64,000 nucleotides of DNA from Umbellularia californica (GCA_028538565.1 JAPQWN010000011.1:52860199-52924198), one strand, 5' to 3'. Positions 21,976 through 33,331 are shown, counted from the first letter of the stretch. A program made the numbers and translations. The notes: generated by a model from the letters alone, not told the origin.

Positions 21976-24072
21976 TCAAATCGATGCATCAGCTAATTGC
22001 AAGGTCACATGGGTCTTTTTCAACTCCCCCAAACCTAATTCTTCATAAACAGAGTATGGAAGAAGGTTCACACTTGCACCCAAGTCTAGCAAAGCTTTCT
22101 CTATGTGATGGTCCCCTATCTGGCAAGAAATGGTAGGACACCCTGGGTCCTTATATTTGATCGGGGTTGGACAGGAAATGATTGAGCTAACTTGTTGGGC
22201 TAGAAAAGCCTTCTTGGGCACATTGGTAGTCCTTTTGAAGGTGCAAAGGTCCTTCAGAAATTTTGCATAGGCCGGAATCTGTTGGATAGCATCAAGTAGT
22301 GGGATATTAATCCTCACTTGTTTGAATACTTCTAGCATTTTATCCAATTGAACAGTTGATTTTGCTGGGCCTAGCCTCTGTGGGTATGGTGCCTTGGGAA
22401 CATAGGTCCTAAGAGTAGGCTCACTAGGTGATGGTTCAGCATTGACTGGGTTCTTTGGTTCTAATATAGGTTCAGCATTCACACTTGGTTCTCTAGTTTC
22501 TACTTTCTCACTTGATTCGTCCTCAAGTTCCTTGGGTAGTTTGACCTTGTTATCAACCTGTGTACCAGACCTAAGGGTGATTATGGATTTGACTTGTTCC
22601 GGCCCTTTTCCTGTAGGATCATGAACAACCTGGCCCTTTGGATTAGGTTCGGGTTGACTAGGGAAGGTTCCCTTGTCTCTGACACTAATGGAGTTGGCCA
22701 GTTGGCCCATCTGATATTCTAATTTTGCAAGGGTTTGAGTATGGCCATTCAAAAGTTGAGTAGTGGTCTGCTGGAATTGAGCAGTACTCTGGGTCAATTG
22801 GGCTGTGGTTTGAGACATGAGTTTCATGGCCTCTTCTAAAGAATCTACCCTCTGGGTCAATGGATTGGGATTGAAATTGGATTTTTGGAAACCGGGTGGG
22901 GCACTCACTTGAGATTGATTGGGCTGAAATTGAGTGGACTGAGATGGGCCACCTTGAGTTGGGCCTTTGGTCCAAGAAAAGTTCGGGTTGTCCCTCCAAC
23001 CTAGATTGTAAGTGTTAGAGTACGGGTCATACCTCGGACGATTATCAAAACGAGAGTTTTGATATAGTGCATTCACCTCCTCAACAGACTCGGTCTGACC
23101 CAAAGTTGTTAGGTCAATCCCTCCATTCATGGCCTGATTATATCTTAATGACTCCAAAGTGTTTGGAGTGGGCTTTTGGTTCAGCTCTAAGGCCTCTATT
23201 CTCCTCACCAGTGTGGCCAATTTGGCCTCTGCCTCAATTTTGGGTTCAGTCTTGAACATCCCCCCTTTTTCAGGAATGGTGGGTTTGATGGGCTCCCTCT
23301 TAATTGGGGCCCACTGCAATGTGTTTTCAGCGGTATCTTCCAAAAATGTCCATGCTTCTTCTGCTGTTTTCTGTGTAAATTGCCCACTACAGAAAGATTC
23401 TACCATTTGTTTGGTTGGGTAATCCATGCCTTCATACACAATTTGGACAAATCGAATTTTTTCAAATCCATGGTGGGGACATTGGATTAAGAGATCCTTG
23501 AACCGTTCCAAATAACTGTAAAGTGTCTCCCTTTCCATTTGATGGAATCCATTGATGGCCTGCCTAATCGAAGCGGTTTTCTGCTTGGAATAGAATTTTT
23601 TGTAAAATTCTTCGACTAGCTTGGCCCATGTAGTGATGGACCCGGCCTGTAAGGCATAAAGCCAAGCTTTAGCGTTTTCTTTTAGGGAGAAAGGAAATAA
23701 TCTAAGTTTAAGGGCCTCTTCAGTCATGTGATTGATTCTCATGGTCCCACAGATGTCCTCAAATTCCCTAACATGTTGATATGGGTTTTCATGGTCTAGC
23801 CCAAGGAATACTGGGAGCATCTGGATCTTGCCAGATTTCAGCTCAAATGTGGCATTGGTCTGAGGAAGGGTGATGCAGGATGGTTGAGTTGTCCTGGTGG
23901 GGTACATGTAGTCCTTTAAAGTCATGGGTGGGTCCATTTGATCAGCCATTCTAACAATTTCTTCAAAAATTGAAGACTTTCCGACAATGGTTAAGGCTAA
24001 TTCGGGCTCTATCTTGACTAATCTTTTACCCTTGCGTACCCACAGTTTCTCTCTCTCAGGTCTAGAACGCAT
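21976..24072 (-). CDS. Athila gag and first half of protease
   Basis: 698 codons from the ATG at 24072. A gag domain lies at about residue 95-230 (AWLYALQAGSITTWAKLVEEF, YSYLERFKDLL). A Gln/Pro-rich middle region follows, then a segment before the protease with PKAPYPQRL and FKQVRINIPLLDAIQQIP, and the protease active-site loop LLDLGASVNLLPYSVYEELG near residue 665. The frame ends ADASI then TGA at 21978-21976. Related proteins continue there with arginine or lysine plus YP, and the DNA continues YPKGVVEDVLIKVG in frame, so the stop is probably a CGA to TGA transition. Gag itself is intact. Confidence 0.92.
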   Translation of the reverse strand: MRSRPEREKLWVRKGKRLVKIEPELALTIVGKSSIFEEIVRMADQMDPPMTLKDYMYPTRTTQPSCITLPQTNATFELKSGKIQMLPVFLGLDHENPYQHVREFEDICGTMRINHMTEEALKLRLFPFSLKENAKAWLYALQAGSITTWAKLVEEFYKKFYSKQKTASIRQAINGFHQMERETLYSYLERFKDLLIQCPHHGFEKIRFVQIVYEGMDYPTKQMVESFCSGQFTQKTAEEAWTFLEDTAENTLQWAPIKREPIKPTIPEKGGMFKTEPKIEAEAKLATLVRRIEALELNQKPTPNTLESLRYNQAMNGGIDLTTLGQTESVEEVNALYQNSRFDNRPRYDPYSNTYNLGWRDNPNFSWTKGPTQGGPSQSTQFQPNQSQVSAPPGFQKSNFNPNPLTQRVDSLEEAMKLMSQTTAQLTQSTAQFQQTTTQLLNGHTQTLAKLEYQMGQLANSISVRDKGTFPSQPEPNPKGQVVHDPTGKGPEQVKSIITLRSGTQVDNKVKLPKELEDESSEKVETREPSVNAEPILEPKNPVNAEPSPSEPTLRTYVPKAPYPQRLGPAKSTVQLDKMLEVFKQVRINIPLLDAIQQIPAYAKFLKDLCTFKRTTNVPKKAFLAQQVSSIISCPTPIKYKDPGCPTISCQIGDHHIEKALLDLGASVNLLPYSVYEELGLGELKKTHVTLQLADASI

Positions 24073-25678
24073 GCATTAGTTTCAACCTTAAAGAAATGCA
24101 AGCCTAATCTATATGCGGGGCCCTAATGATCTTACTAGATGATGCACAAGCAGTCAAGCACAAAGATTGAGCACAAGAAATTATCCTAGGGTTAACCTAA
24201 CTCACTAGACAGCTCCTAACTGGTTTGAAGAGTGCACTAAGGCCTCCAATCCGGTCTTATGAAGCCAAATTGACCAGGTAAGTCCCCAGGATGAGTGGTG
24301 GGGTCACAATGCACTTGGCAAGGGTCCCGCTTAAGAGTCAAACTCCTAGAACAGAGACTGCCACCCTTTGGAGGGACAGGACTTACCTAGACATCAACTT
24401 GACCAAAGAGCGCAATTGGTGTAACCTTCTGTGGTCTTCGTCCTAATGAGCTCGAGTCCTATGGTCTCGTTTCTACTTTATTTTAATTAATGTTTAGGTT
24501 ACTATGTGAGAGGTGGTTAAACCTAATTGGGCAAGGATCTGGTGATAAAATCCAGTCCTTATCTTATTGGGGTCAATTGCCCTTAACTAAGTGTGTGTCC
24601 AATTAGATGGTGTGTCAATTAAGCATTCACACTTTGCAAAAATTAAATCATCCAAGCCCCACTTGCAAGTGAAAGATTCATGGGGTAAAGTTTAGAAACT
24701 CTTACAGCAGGTCCACGCAAATCTTTAAACTGTGCAAGCTTAACCTATATTTTTTAGCAACTTTACAATTCTGGGAGCAACTTGTTTGCTTAAAAGCAAT
24801 CCCCGCTATTTCCTTCTTTTTAGAGTCCTTCAAAAATCAGAATGAACCTCAAAGAAAACAACTAAAATGTTAGATCTAAATAATCTACTAAATATAGCTA
24901 AAATTGTAAATAAAACTCCTAAATTGAAAAATAAACATAATCTAAATTTCACAACCCTAAACTACTGCAATTTGAAGGAAAGATGCACTTCTAAAACTCC
25001 TAATGCAGTCCTAAGTTAAATGGAGACCTTCTTGTCAAGTGCTGAAAAAAATTCTAAGTGTTGGGACCTGTTGCACAGGCCCGAGTTTACAGATCTGTAC
25101 GACCCACTTGTATTAATCAAAAACTGATAGCAATAACTGGGATGTAATCTCCTAATATGCAAGAAACAAACAAAAAAAAAAAAACAGAGACTAAAAAGGA
25201 TAAAGGACAAAGAAGTTATGCTATAATGAAGTTGGCTACTTGAACCAGTTTTTCTGCTGATTGCAGAATCTGCCTGACTAATTGGCCCTATTCACGGCAC
25301 TAAAAGTTGGACTTCCAAAACGTATTTTTTTCTAAAATTTTGATGGTTCAAAGTCAATATACCAAAGTCCAATCCACCCAAATTTCAAGTCAAAAGGAGT
25401 CCGTTTGACTGGTTTTCAAAGTGCGAACTTTTGGAGAAAAACCAAGTCAAATCTGTCAAAAAATTAGTGCTGAAATTTGTATTCTATGTAACCACTTGAA
25501 ATCAGTCTGAAAATGAATTAAAGAACAGCAATAAAAACTTGAAAAACAGCAACCACAATCTTTAAGAAACACAAAAAGTAAACCAAATGCAAGTTATGAA
25601 TGCAACTAACTAAAAAGTATGCTATGATTGAACAAATAATTCTAGAAATCCTAACTAAAAGATTCTTTTCAAATTGGC
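24073..25678 (-). other. Athila 5-prime leader
   Basis: About 1.6 kb of untranslated sequence between the primer site and gag, a length usual for Athila. No ORF of note. Packaging and dimerisation signals would be expected here but cannot be recognised by eye. Confidence 0.75.
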
Positions 25679-25696
25679 TCCCCGGCAACGGCGCCA
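25679..25696 (-). promoter_or_regulatory. Athila primer binding site (tRNA-Asp)
   Basis: The minus strand reads TGGCGCCGTTGCCGGGGA, an 18-base match to the complement of the plant tRNA-Asp 3-prime end, six bases inside the LTR. Confidence 0.92.
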
Positions 25697-25702
25697 AAAA
25701 CT

Positions 25703-27561
25703 TGATGTGATCAAAATCAATCATAAAATACCGCAAGTGCACGGGTGTCTAGATGAGACAGTGGCAAGAACGGGTCGAACCCACAGGGAGCTATTAAAGA
25801 AACTTTTAAATTAAGAAAACTAATTAACTAACAATTTAAGAAAAGTTTTGATTTCTTAGATAAAAAAAAAAACAACTAATTTAGAAATTCGAAATCTACC
25901 AATTAATGAAGATGATTAGAGCATAGGAATCCAATAAGCATCCACCAATTATTTATTAAGTAACCCTAACTTGTTCCAATTTTTACTTCAAATCAAAGAC
26001 AAATCAATGTTTTTAATTTGGAAAATCTAACTTTTAAAATCCCTTTTTAATTATAAAAATCCAAAACTCAAGACTTCCTTCATCTCATAAAAGAATAAAA
26101 ATAATTTAAGCACCACCCATCAAAAGTAAGCATAAACCATCAAAAGATCTAAATCCTAAGCATGGCCTATCAAACCTAAGCATGAGTAGTCAAAAACTAA
26201 ATTTTATTTTTAGAAATAAAAATAGAGATTCGCCTAGGGCACGAAGACAAGCCTATTAATCATTAAGCACATAATCATGGAACACAAATTAGAATTACTA
26301 AACAAATAAAAAGACAATTACTTACCTTCATCCATAACTCTAATCAAGAAAATTAGCCCGCCATTGCAAAGAATGCTTCTTGATTTATCGTTAAAAATTG
26401 CATCTTTACAACTTCTCCTTCACAAATCTTCTCCTTCAAAATAAACCCTTGGACATGGCCCAAGGCTACCAAAAATAAAAATAAACTAATGGAAAAGAAG
26501 AAAGGAAGAGAAAAAGAAAGGAATAGGAGAGAGGGAGAGCTTTGATCGTATGGAATCTCTTATGGGTCTCAATCATGCCTCCTTTTATGCTTTTTGCAAA
26601 CCCCTTTTAGTAAAGAAGTGCCCTCCTTTTAGGTCTCCTTTTTCCTTATTGGGTAAGGATTCTTTCTTGTTCTCCAAGTTAACTTCTTTCTTTGGAAAGA
26701 CTTTTAAATTTGAGAGATCTCCTTGCCTTATTAGGTTTCTTGATGCATACACTTTCCTTGTACAATTCCAAGAATATCTCTAAAAATTATATGATGATGT
26801 AAAGGGAATAAACTTCCCAAATATTGAGATTTCTTGCAATTCCCGTCTAAAACTGTAACAGATAACTTCCCGAGGTCATATCTCCCTCAATATAGCTCTG
26901 ATTTAGGAAATCTTGGGCTCTACGGATATCTACTCGAAAAGAGCTTTCCAACGGTGGCTAAATTACGCCGATCCGACAGTCGGTTTGAGAGTTATGGCCA
27001 TTTTAAGTTGCTGCCCCTGAAAATCCGGGAATAATTATGCAAAAATGGAAGCTTCTATGTTGGCATGCAATGGGGTGTGTGGGGCCCATGTTGGACTTCC
27101 AACCAAGCTTGGACTCTCTCTTTGCTTGCTTATTTGACTTCTCTCTTCTCAAATTTCATCAATGTAGGTCCCATGTTGATTTCTCCTACAAATTGAAAGA
27201 GGCAATTTTAACATTATTCATATGTAAGAAAATAATTATGAACCATGTATGGGACCCTACATTCCTAGTGATGCACCAAAATGACTAACTTTTCAAAAAT
27301 AGCACATGGTGCCAAAAATAACAAGATATGCATTGATGAAACCAAAAACCTAATTTTGGGGTGATAAATGAGATGAGAAAAACTTAATTTCAAAAAGCCA
27401 TGCAATTCAATGAATTTTGACCAATTTTGACAATTTCTCCAAAAATATCATCAAATGCATGTAATCATGAAATTAAATGCAATTCTATGCAGTTAAACCT
27501 AATTAAGTTCACAAATGCTAATGAAATGATGAGTTAATGACCTAGTTTTGTGGACTTATCA
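25703..27561 (-). repeat. Athila 5-prime LTR (1859 bp)
   Basis: Pairs with 15271-17128. It ends TTATCA at 27561 and is followed by the duplicated TTTAA at 27562-27566. Confidence 0.95.
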
Positions 27562-27566
27562 TTTAA

Positions 27567-28616
27567 GATTAAGCAAAGCTTACTCAGAGATTTAACTTCA
27601 TGATCCAAGCTTTAGCTTTCCTTAATGGCCCTTGGTTTTCCTTGGCTTGATTCCCTTTCTTTTTTTTTCTTAATGTGTGTCAAAGAGGGCTTCTTAGATC
27701 ATCAAGAATCATCATTTTTGGCCAAGGAAAGACTTTGTTTTTATAGAAATTTTTGGGCCAACGGCTATATGTCGGTTAGCCGACATCCACGGGTCGGTTA
27801 ACCGACACCCCCAACGGTCACAGGCCAACGGTCATAATTTTGAAATTTTGCTGACGATAAAGCATGGTTCGGTTAGCCGAATTGTTTGGTTAACCGAGGC
27901 CTGACCGACACCCTAACCGACAATGAAAACATGGTCAGAAAACACCTCTCTGGAATTCTAACCGAGAGCTTCGGTCAGGATCAGAAGCAAGGTCGGTTAA
28001 CCGAGCCCTGACCGACATGCTGACCGACAGAAAAAGGATTGTAAAATTCTAATTTTCTATTTTTCAGGACAGCATGCTTTCGGTTAGCTACTTTCTATTG
28101 TCGGTTAACCGAAACCTAACCAACAAGCTGACCGACGTGTAAAATATATGAAAAAGCAGCTCTCTGGAATTCGGACCGACATGATGTTCGGTTAGTTCAT
28201 TTTCTATGGTCGGTTAGCCGACACCTAACCGACACACTAACCGACATCAGAAACATCCTTCAGAAAAGCTAACCGAGTGAGTTCGGTTAGGCTTCGGTCC
28301 AAGGTCGGTTAGCCGACACCTGACCGACAGGCTGACCGACAGTGTGGTCAGACTGTTTTCTGATGATATGAGGTTTCAAAAAATCTAACTTTGAAAAACT
28401 TTGAAACACAGAATATAAAGGTGTTTTTGAAATAAAGCTTTATCAAGAAAATGCTTTTCAGAATAAGACTAAAATCAACCAAAAGGTTTGAAATAGAGTT
28501 TGAGCAAGTTAATTTAAAATCCTGTGATTTTCAAGATAAAACTGTGAGAAATGATATGAGATGAACATGATGCAAATGTTGGACATCAAATTGCAAACAC
28601 AACCTAGGGTCTAACA
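27567..28616 (-). repeat. Copia-2 5-prime LTR, outer segment (U3)
   Basis: Continuation of 14312-15270 beyond the Athila. Between 27771 and 28347 I count about 20 RCCGAC or GTCGGY cores, mostly in near-palindromes such as GTCGGTTAGCCGAC and GGTCGGTTAACCGA. It ends CTAACA at 28616 and abuts palindrome A. Confidence 0.9.
27771..28347. promoter_or_regulatory. Dense RCCGAC/GTCGGY array in the Copia-2 LTR
   Basis: About 20 cores in under 600 bp, separated by TTAG or TTAA spacers. RCCGAC is the core of the plant DRE/CRT element bound by DREB/CBF factors; that link is inference from the motif only. Confidence 0.6.
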
Positions 28617-29276
28617 GCGGGAAATTTTATTTATTTTTACTTATCTAGAACAACATTGCACGTTATAAAATCTCAATAAATAGGCTACTTTGCTCACTTG
28701 AAATTTCCGCACTGCATTTCCTATCAATACATTTCAGGGAGAGGACTTCCGACTTGGATGACGGGGTTTGAGAATCCATCACCGCACCGGTGAAAGAGTT
28801 CCATAGGTGAAGAGAACGATTCATTCAACTATTGATTCACATTTTGTCTCTAATGATTCTATATTCCTTAAAGTTTTTCTCTTGGACAATTATAAAAAGA
28901 ATCGGTCTTCTTTCTGTTAAATTGTACTCCCATTGTCGTTAGAATTGTTCTACTACTCTCGACAGTGAATTAAGGCACTAAACACCCCCTCTATGGGGAA
29001 CTTTAATTTTTCTCGCTTGCCACTTTTCAGTTATATGATGCAACGGCGATGTCTCTGTTTTTTGTTTTTTAATTTTTCTTGCATGAAAAGATCAATAGTT
29101 GAGACTATTATCTTGGGCTATGTGAGGAATCATTTCTCGTATCAAAAGGGTCCAAATGACTTTTCTCGCAAGAAGTAAAAAATGAATTTGCTGTGCCCAC
29201 AGATTCTCAGTTGCAGGAAATTATGTAAGTCTACGCCACTTGACGCTGTGAGTCACCAAATGAAATCTCTCTCTCA

Positions 29277-29285
29277 AATATAAAG
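29277..29285 (+). promoter_or_regulatory. TATA box of the arm gene (palindrome A left)
   Basis: AAATATAAAG follows a CT-repeat about 130 bp before the start codon and is preserved in all four arms. The leader that follows is pyrimidine-rich. Confidence 0.55.
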
Positions 29286-29413
29286 GCATACATTACCTTT
29301 AACATCATCTCCATCTCTCTACCTAGACAAACCTTGCACCTGATTGTTTCTCTTCCTTTGCTCTGTTTCAAGATCAGTAAAACCCTTCATACAACATCCA
29401 ACGCAAAGAGAAT

Positions 29414-29851
29414 ATGAACTCCAACAACCGCTTCAACTTGTCTGAGCGTGATAGTCGTCTTTTGAATAGGATTCTCAATGATCCTGATCTCAATACCATC
29501 TCTTCTCAACCCATCAATGACCTAATCGCCTCCATCCTTAGCCCCTCCTTATCCCTCTCTTCTTCAATTGGCGAATGCTGTCGGTTGATCATTCTTGCTG
29601 GAGAAGAGGCGAAGGTCAAGGAGGAGATTGTCGGCATCATCGTCTCGGGCAACACGGAGTCACTTCGGGCTAACTCCGGCCAAGGCGTCATGGTCGCCGG
29701 CCACAATGTATGCATTGGAGTCCAAGGATGTGGGAACAATGAATGGATGTGGGAGTGGCATGGCCACATCGTGCTCTACGAGGACGAGTTAGAGTTTAGC
29801 CCTGAATATTTTTATGGAAGTTATAACGAGATAGTAGCACCGCAAGAATAA
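29414..29851 (+). CDS. Unknown 145-residue plant protein, palindrome A left arm (intact)
   Basis: I do not recognise the family with certainty. It begins MNSNNRFNLSERDSRLLNRI. The N-terminal half is predicted helical and polar, ending in a serine-rich stretch (SPSLSLSSS, about 45-53). The C-terminal half has alternating hydrophobic residues, a VMVAGHNVCIGVQGCGNNEW segment (about 90-110) and an aromatic-acidic end WEWHGHIVLYEDE followed by PEYFYGSY. No signal peptide or membrane segment. A TATA box and a leader of about 100 bp precede the ATG, and the frame is intact here and at 58643-59080 but broken in the other two arms. It may be a captured host gene; a small family of uncharacterised plant proteins with a similar WEWHGH ending is a possible source, from memory only. 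Confidence 0.7.
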   Translation: MNSNNRFNLSERDSRLLNRILNDPDLNTISSQPINDLIASILSPSLSLSSSIGECCRLIILAGEEAKVKEEIVGIIVSGNTESLRANSGQGVMVAGHNVCIGVQGCGNNEWMWEWHGHIVLYEDELEFSPEYFYGSYNEIVAPQE

Positions 29852-30618
29852 GGTCGATACAAGGGCTAGAAGAACGGAAATGGAGAGGGGAGGAAGGAAT
29901 GTAGTACTAATGTTAGGGGTGATGGGGGTTCCGCCAAGGGTCTGATCCTTGAAAGGATCTGAAAATGGGCTTGAAGGGATGAAAGGCTAGCATGAAATTG
30001 TGTTTTCAATCGAGAAGCGTGTTTTCGGATGTTCACACAATGAAGAGAATAAAATAATTTTTCATTTTGTAACTTTTTATGAGAATGGAAAAATAATTTT
30101 TCTTTTTCATTCTTCGCAGAAATGAGGCTACACAAATGTGCCCTTAAACATGTGATTGAAGGACTTTAATGGGTTGATAATTAGATATTTCAAAATAGGT
30201 ATTGTATTTGTTTGATATAATTTTTTTCCTCTTTTAAATTTCTGTCTCTATATCTATAACATCATAGTTAGTATGTTTTAGATATATAATGGTGGTGTCC
30301 TTCATTTATCGATTGTCAAGGGGTTAGCGTTTTTGATCGAATGATTTCATTTATGCCACGTAAGAAGATTTATACTTTGCTTATATGAGGGTGGCCCATT
30401 ATTGTTATTGTTTTGCATATTTTCATGTTTCCTTCTCTTTCTTCTATACACACCTAGATATTTCTCAATTTCTCATACTTGTTATTTAGGTTGTACGTAG
30501 ATTTTCAAACCGCAAAAGAAAAGTAAATAAATAAATAAATAAAAGAATTGGAATGTCCCGGTTTGGTCATTTTAAAACATTTGGATCCGTTCTCAGGTGT
30601 GCGATGTGTAATCTAACC
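29852..30618. other. Palindrome A left arm, 3-prime part
   Basis: Sequence downstream of the arm gene, AT-rich, also present inverted at 31237-31975 and in palindrome B. The plus strand contains a TAAATAAATAAATAAA run at about 30525-30541. No gene. Confidence 0.6.
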
Positions 30619-31236
30619 AATATATGTTAATATTTTCAGTGCGCCACCTGTGCATCTGCCCCACTTACCCGAATGTTCTGAAATTTCTCTGAAGTAGGTG
30701 CGGTTGGTGCTAATGATGATTTGGCCGCATGTTAAGCCACAAATGATGGATGTGTCATCATGTTCAGCAAAGTCTTTTCCCAATTATTGGGGTGAATTCT
30801 ATCATATAATATCAATCTATTCTGAGCCCAATTATCGGAATGCCCTATCATGATTATGAATAGTAAATATCTCAGAATTCCTATCGGAGTTGTGATAAAA
30901 ATGCCACATGACTTATTAGTCTACCAAAGGGTCTGTTTGGTTAACGGCATTTATGATAAGGAATTGGACTTGTTGGGAATTCCTGACATGACGTGATATC
31001 TTATCTCCTAGGCATTCCAAATTCTCTATTTGATGTAAATATTCAGAATTCCACATAATCCCGATATTCCAAATTCGAAGGGGTAAGAGAATTTGGAATT
31101 CTGCTTTAGAGGGCAGAAAGTGGAAGTCTCAGAATTCTCACAAGACAAGAATTTTCACAATTCTTCCGAAGAAGCAGTGACCCCAAGATGGTCACAGAAA
31201 AAATCATTAACATGGAAGAAAAAGATGTTCCCTCTG
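30619..31236. other. Palindrome A central spacer
   Basis: 618 bp of non-palindromic DNA between the arms, present also in palindrome B but there split by Copia-1 at CAATTATT. It contains a GGGTCTGTTTGGTTAACGG segment of the kind found at ends of some plant MITEs, with several GGAATTC/GAATTCC boxes around it. No gene. Confidence 0.65.
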
Positions 31237-31975
31237 GGTTAGATTACAAAGCTCACGGCTGAGAAAGGATCCAAATGTCTTTAAATGACCAAACTTGGAA
31301 CCCTCTTGATCCCAATTCTTTTATTTATTTATTTTTCTTTTGTGGTTTGAAAACCTACATCCAAGTATAAGAAATTGAGAAATATGTAGGTGTGTATAGA
31401 ATAGAGAGATGGAAAAATGAAAACACATTACAACAATGGGCCACTCTCATATAAGCAAAATCTAAATCTTATTACGTGGCATAAAAGAAATCATTCAATA
31501 AAAAACGCTAACCCCTTGACAATCGAGAAATGATGGACACCATCATTATATATCTAAAACATACTAACTATGATGTTATAGATATAGAGACAGAAATTTA
31601 AAAGAGGAAAAAAATTATATCAAACAAACACAATACCTATTTTGAAATATCTAATTATCCACCCATTAAAGTCCTACAATCACATGTTTAAGGGCGCATT
31701 TGTGTAGCCTCATTTCTGCGAAGTATGAAGAATAAAAATTATTTATCCATTCTCATAAAAAGTAACAAAAAGAAAAACTCTTTTATTCTCTTCGTTGTGT
31801 GAACATCCCAAAACACACTCGTCGATTGAAAACAAAATTTCATGCTAGCCTTCAAGCCCATTTTTAGATTCCTTTCGAGGATCAGGCCCATGGCGGAACC
31901 CCCATCACCCCTTACATTAGTACTACATTCCTTCCTCCCCTCTCCAATTCCGTTCTTCTAGCCCTTGTGTCGACC

Positions 31976-32412
31976 TTATTCTTGCGGTGCTACTATCTCG
32001 TTATAACTTCCATAAAAATATTCAGGGCTAAACTCTAACTCGTCCTCGTAGAGTACGATGTGGCCATGCCACTCCCACATCCGTTCATTGTTCCCACATC
32101 CTTGGACTCCAATGCATACATTGTGGCCGGCGACCATGACGCCTTGGCCGGAGTTAGCCCGAAGTGACTCGGTGTTGCCCGAGACGATGATGCCGACAAT
32201 CTCCTCCCTGACCTTCGCCTCTTCTCCAGCAAGAATGATCAACCGACAGCGTTCGCCAATTGATGGAGAGAGGGATAAGGAGGGGCTAAGGATGGAGGCG
32301 ATTAGGTCATTGATGGGTTGAGAAGAGATGGTATTGAGATCAGGATCATTGAAATCCTATTCAAAAGACGACTATCACGCTCAGACAAGTTGAAGCGGTT
32401 GTTGGAGTTCAT
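31976..32412 (-). pseudogene. Unknown 145-residue protein, palindrome A right arm (frameshifted)
   Basis: Inverted copy of 29414-29851. The ATG at 32412 and the N-terminal reading are present, but one base is missing near 32355 (GATTTCAATG where the left arm has GATTCTCAATG), which puts the N-terminus out of frame. From about 32242 on, the reading from IILAGEEAKVREEIV to the C-terminal APQE is intact. It differs from the left arm also by ERMWEW for EWMWEW. Confidence 0.8.
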
Positions 32413-33331
32413 ATTCTCTTTGTGTTGGATGTCATATGAAGGGTTTTACTGATCTTGAAACAGAGCAAAGGAAGAGAAACAATCAGGTGCAAGGTTTGTC
32501 TAGGGAGAGAGATGGAGATGATGTTAAAGGTAATGTATGCCTTTATATTTGAGAGAGAGATTTCATTTGGTGACTCACAGCCTCAAGTGGCTTAGACTTA
32601 TATAATTTCCTGCAACTGAGAATCTGTGGGCACAGCAAATTCATTTTTTACTTCTTGCGAGAAAAGTCATTTGGACCCTTTTGATACGAGAAATGATTCC
32701 TCACATAGCCCAAGATAATAGTCTCAACTATTGATCTTTTCATGCAAGAAAAATTAAAAAACAAAAAACAGAGACATCGCCGTTGCATCATATAGCTGAA
32801 AAGTGGCAAGCGAGAAAAATTAAAGTTCCCCATAGAGGGGGTGTTTAGTGCCTTAATTCGCTGTCGAGTGTGGTAGAACAATTCTAACGACAATGGGAGT
32901 ACAATTTAACAGAAAGAAGACCGATTCTTTTTATAATTGTCCAAGAGAAAAACTTTAAGGAATATAGAATCATTAGAGGCAAAATGTGAATCAATAGTTG
33001 AATGAAACGTTCTCTTCACCTATGGAACTCTTTCACCGGTGCGGTGATGGATTCTCAAACCCCGTCATCCAAGTCGGAAGTCCTCTCCCTGAAATGTATT
33101 GATAGGAAATGCAGTGCGGAAATTTCAAGTGAGCAAAGTAGCCTATTTATTGAGATTTTGTAGCGTATAATGTCGTTCTAGATGCGTAAAAATAAATGAA
33201 ATTTCAAGCTACAACATAGATTCTAGAAGCTCATACAAGGTGGCAGGAAGATCTTTTCTAGAGCAATAAGAAAATCCGCTACAATATATTTTAAAATTTT
33301 GAAAACCTACACTTAATGTAAGGTGTTTACC

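Larger units (their letters stand above)
15271..27561 (-). mobile_element. Complete Ty3/gypsy Athila-lineage retrotransposon
   Basis: LTRs 15271-17128 (1858 bp) and 25703-27561 (1859 bp), both TGATGTGATC to TTATCA, flanked by the target duplication TTTAA at 15266-15270 and 27562-27566. The primer site is complementary to tRNA-Asp, and a single gag-pol frame 24072-18574 is interrupted by three in-frame stops. LTRs differ at roughly 25 sites (about 1.3%). Pol sequence (VFMDDFSVFG, GWSIADIKGISP) and overall length fit Athila. No envelope-like ORF is present between integrase and the 3-prime LTR. It interrupts the 5-prime LTR of Copia-2. Confidence 0.95.
9035..28616 (-). mobile_element. Copia-2: non-autonomous copia-type LTR retrotransposon, split by a nested Athila
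   Basis: Minus-strand element with a primer site of the tRNA-Met type (14298-14310), a gag-like gene, an extra ORF and polypurine-like tracts next to its left LTR. The right LTR is 14312-15270 plus 27567-28616, interrupted by the Athila at 15271-27561. The left LTR survives only as 9035-9850, its outer part being missing. No protease, integrase, reverse transcriptase or RNase H is present, so it depended on another element. The surviving LTR parts differ by about 1.4% by eye. The 3-prime flank is GCGGG at 28617; its partner was lost with the left end. Confidence 0.88.
28617..33284. repeat. Palindrome A: large inverted repeat with a gene in each arm
   Basis: The left arm (28617-30618) and right arm (31237-33284) are inverted copies of about 2 kb, with a 618 bp unique spacer. 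Each arm carries a TATA box and a 145-codon gene pointing to the centre. Compared with palindrome B the outermost 85 bp or so of the left arm are missing, because Copia-2 inserted at GCGGG and its far flank was lost. The arms differ by a few percent and by small indels, so this is not an assembly mirror image. No target duplication or terminal motif of a known transposon was recognised. Confidence 0.9.

Noticed and set aside
27771..28347. Regularly recurring CGGTTAGCCGAC units as a possible CRISPR-like or satellite array
   Set aside because: Spacing is irregular, units are degenerate and lie within an LTR of a eukaryotic retroelement.
28993..29178. 61-codon frame MGNFNFSRLPLF upstream of the arm gene, seen in all four arms
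   Set aside because: It lies upstream of the TATA box, is truncated in the B-right arm and follows simply from arm similarity; too little to call a gene.
31237..33284. Palindrome as assembly mirror artefact
   Set aside because: The arms carry independent substitutions and indels (for example the frameshift near 32355 in one arm only), and a second diverged copy exists in palindrome B.
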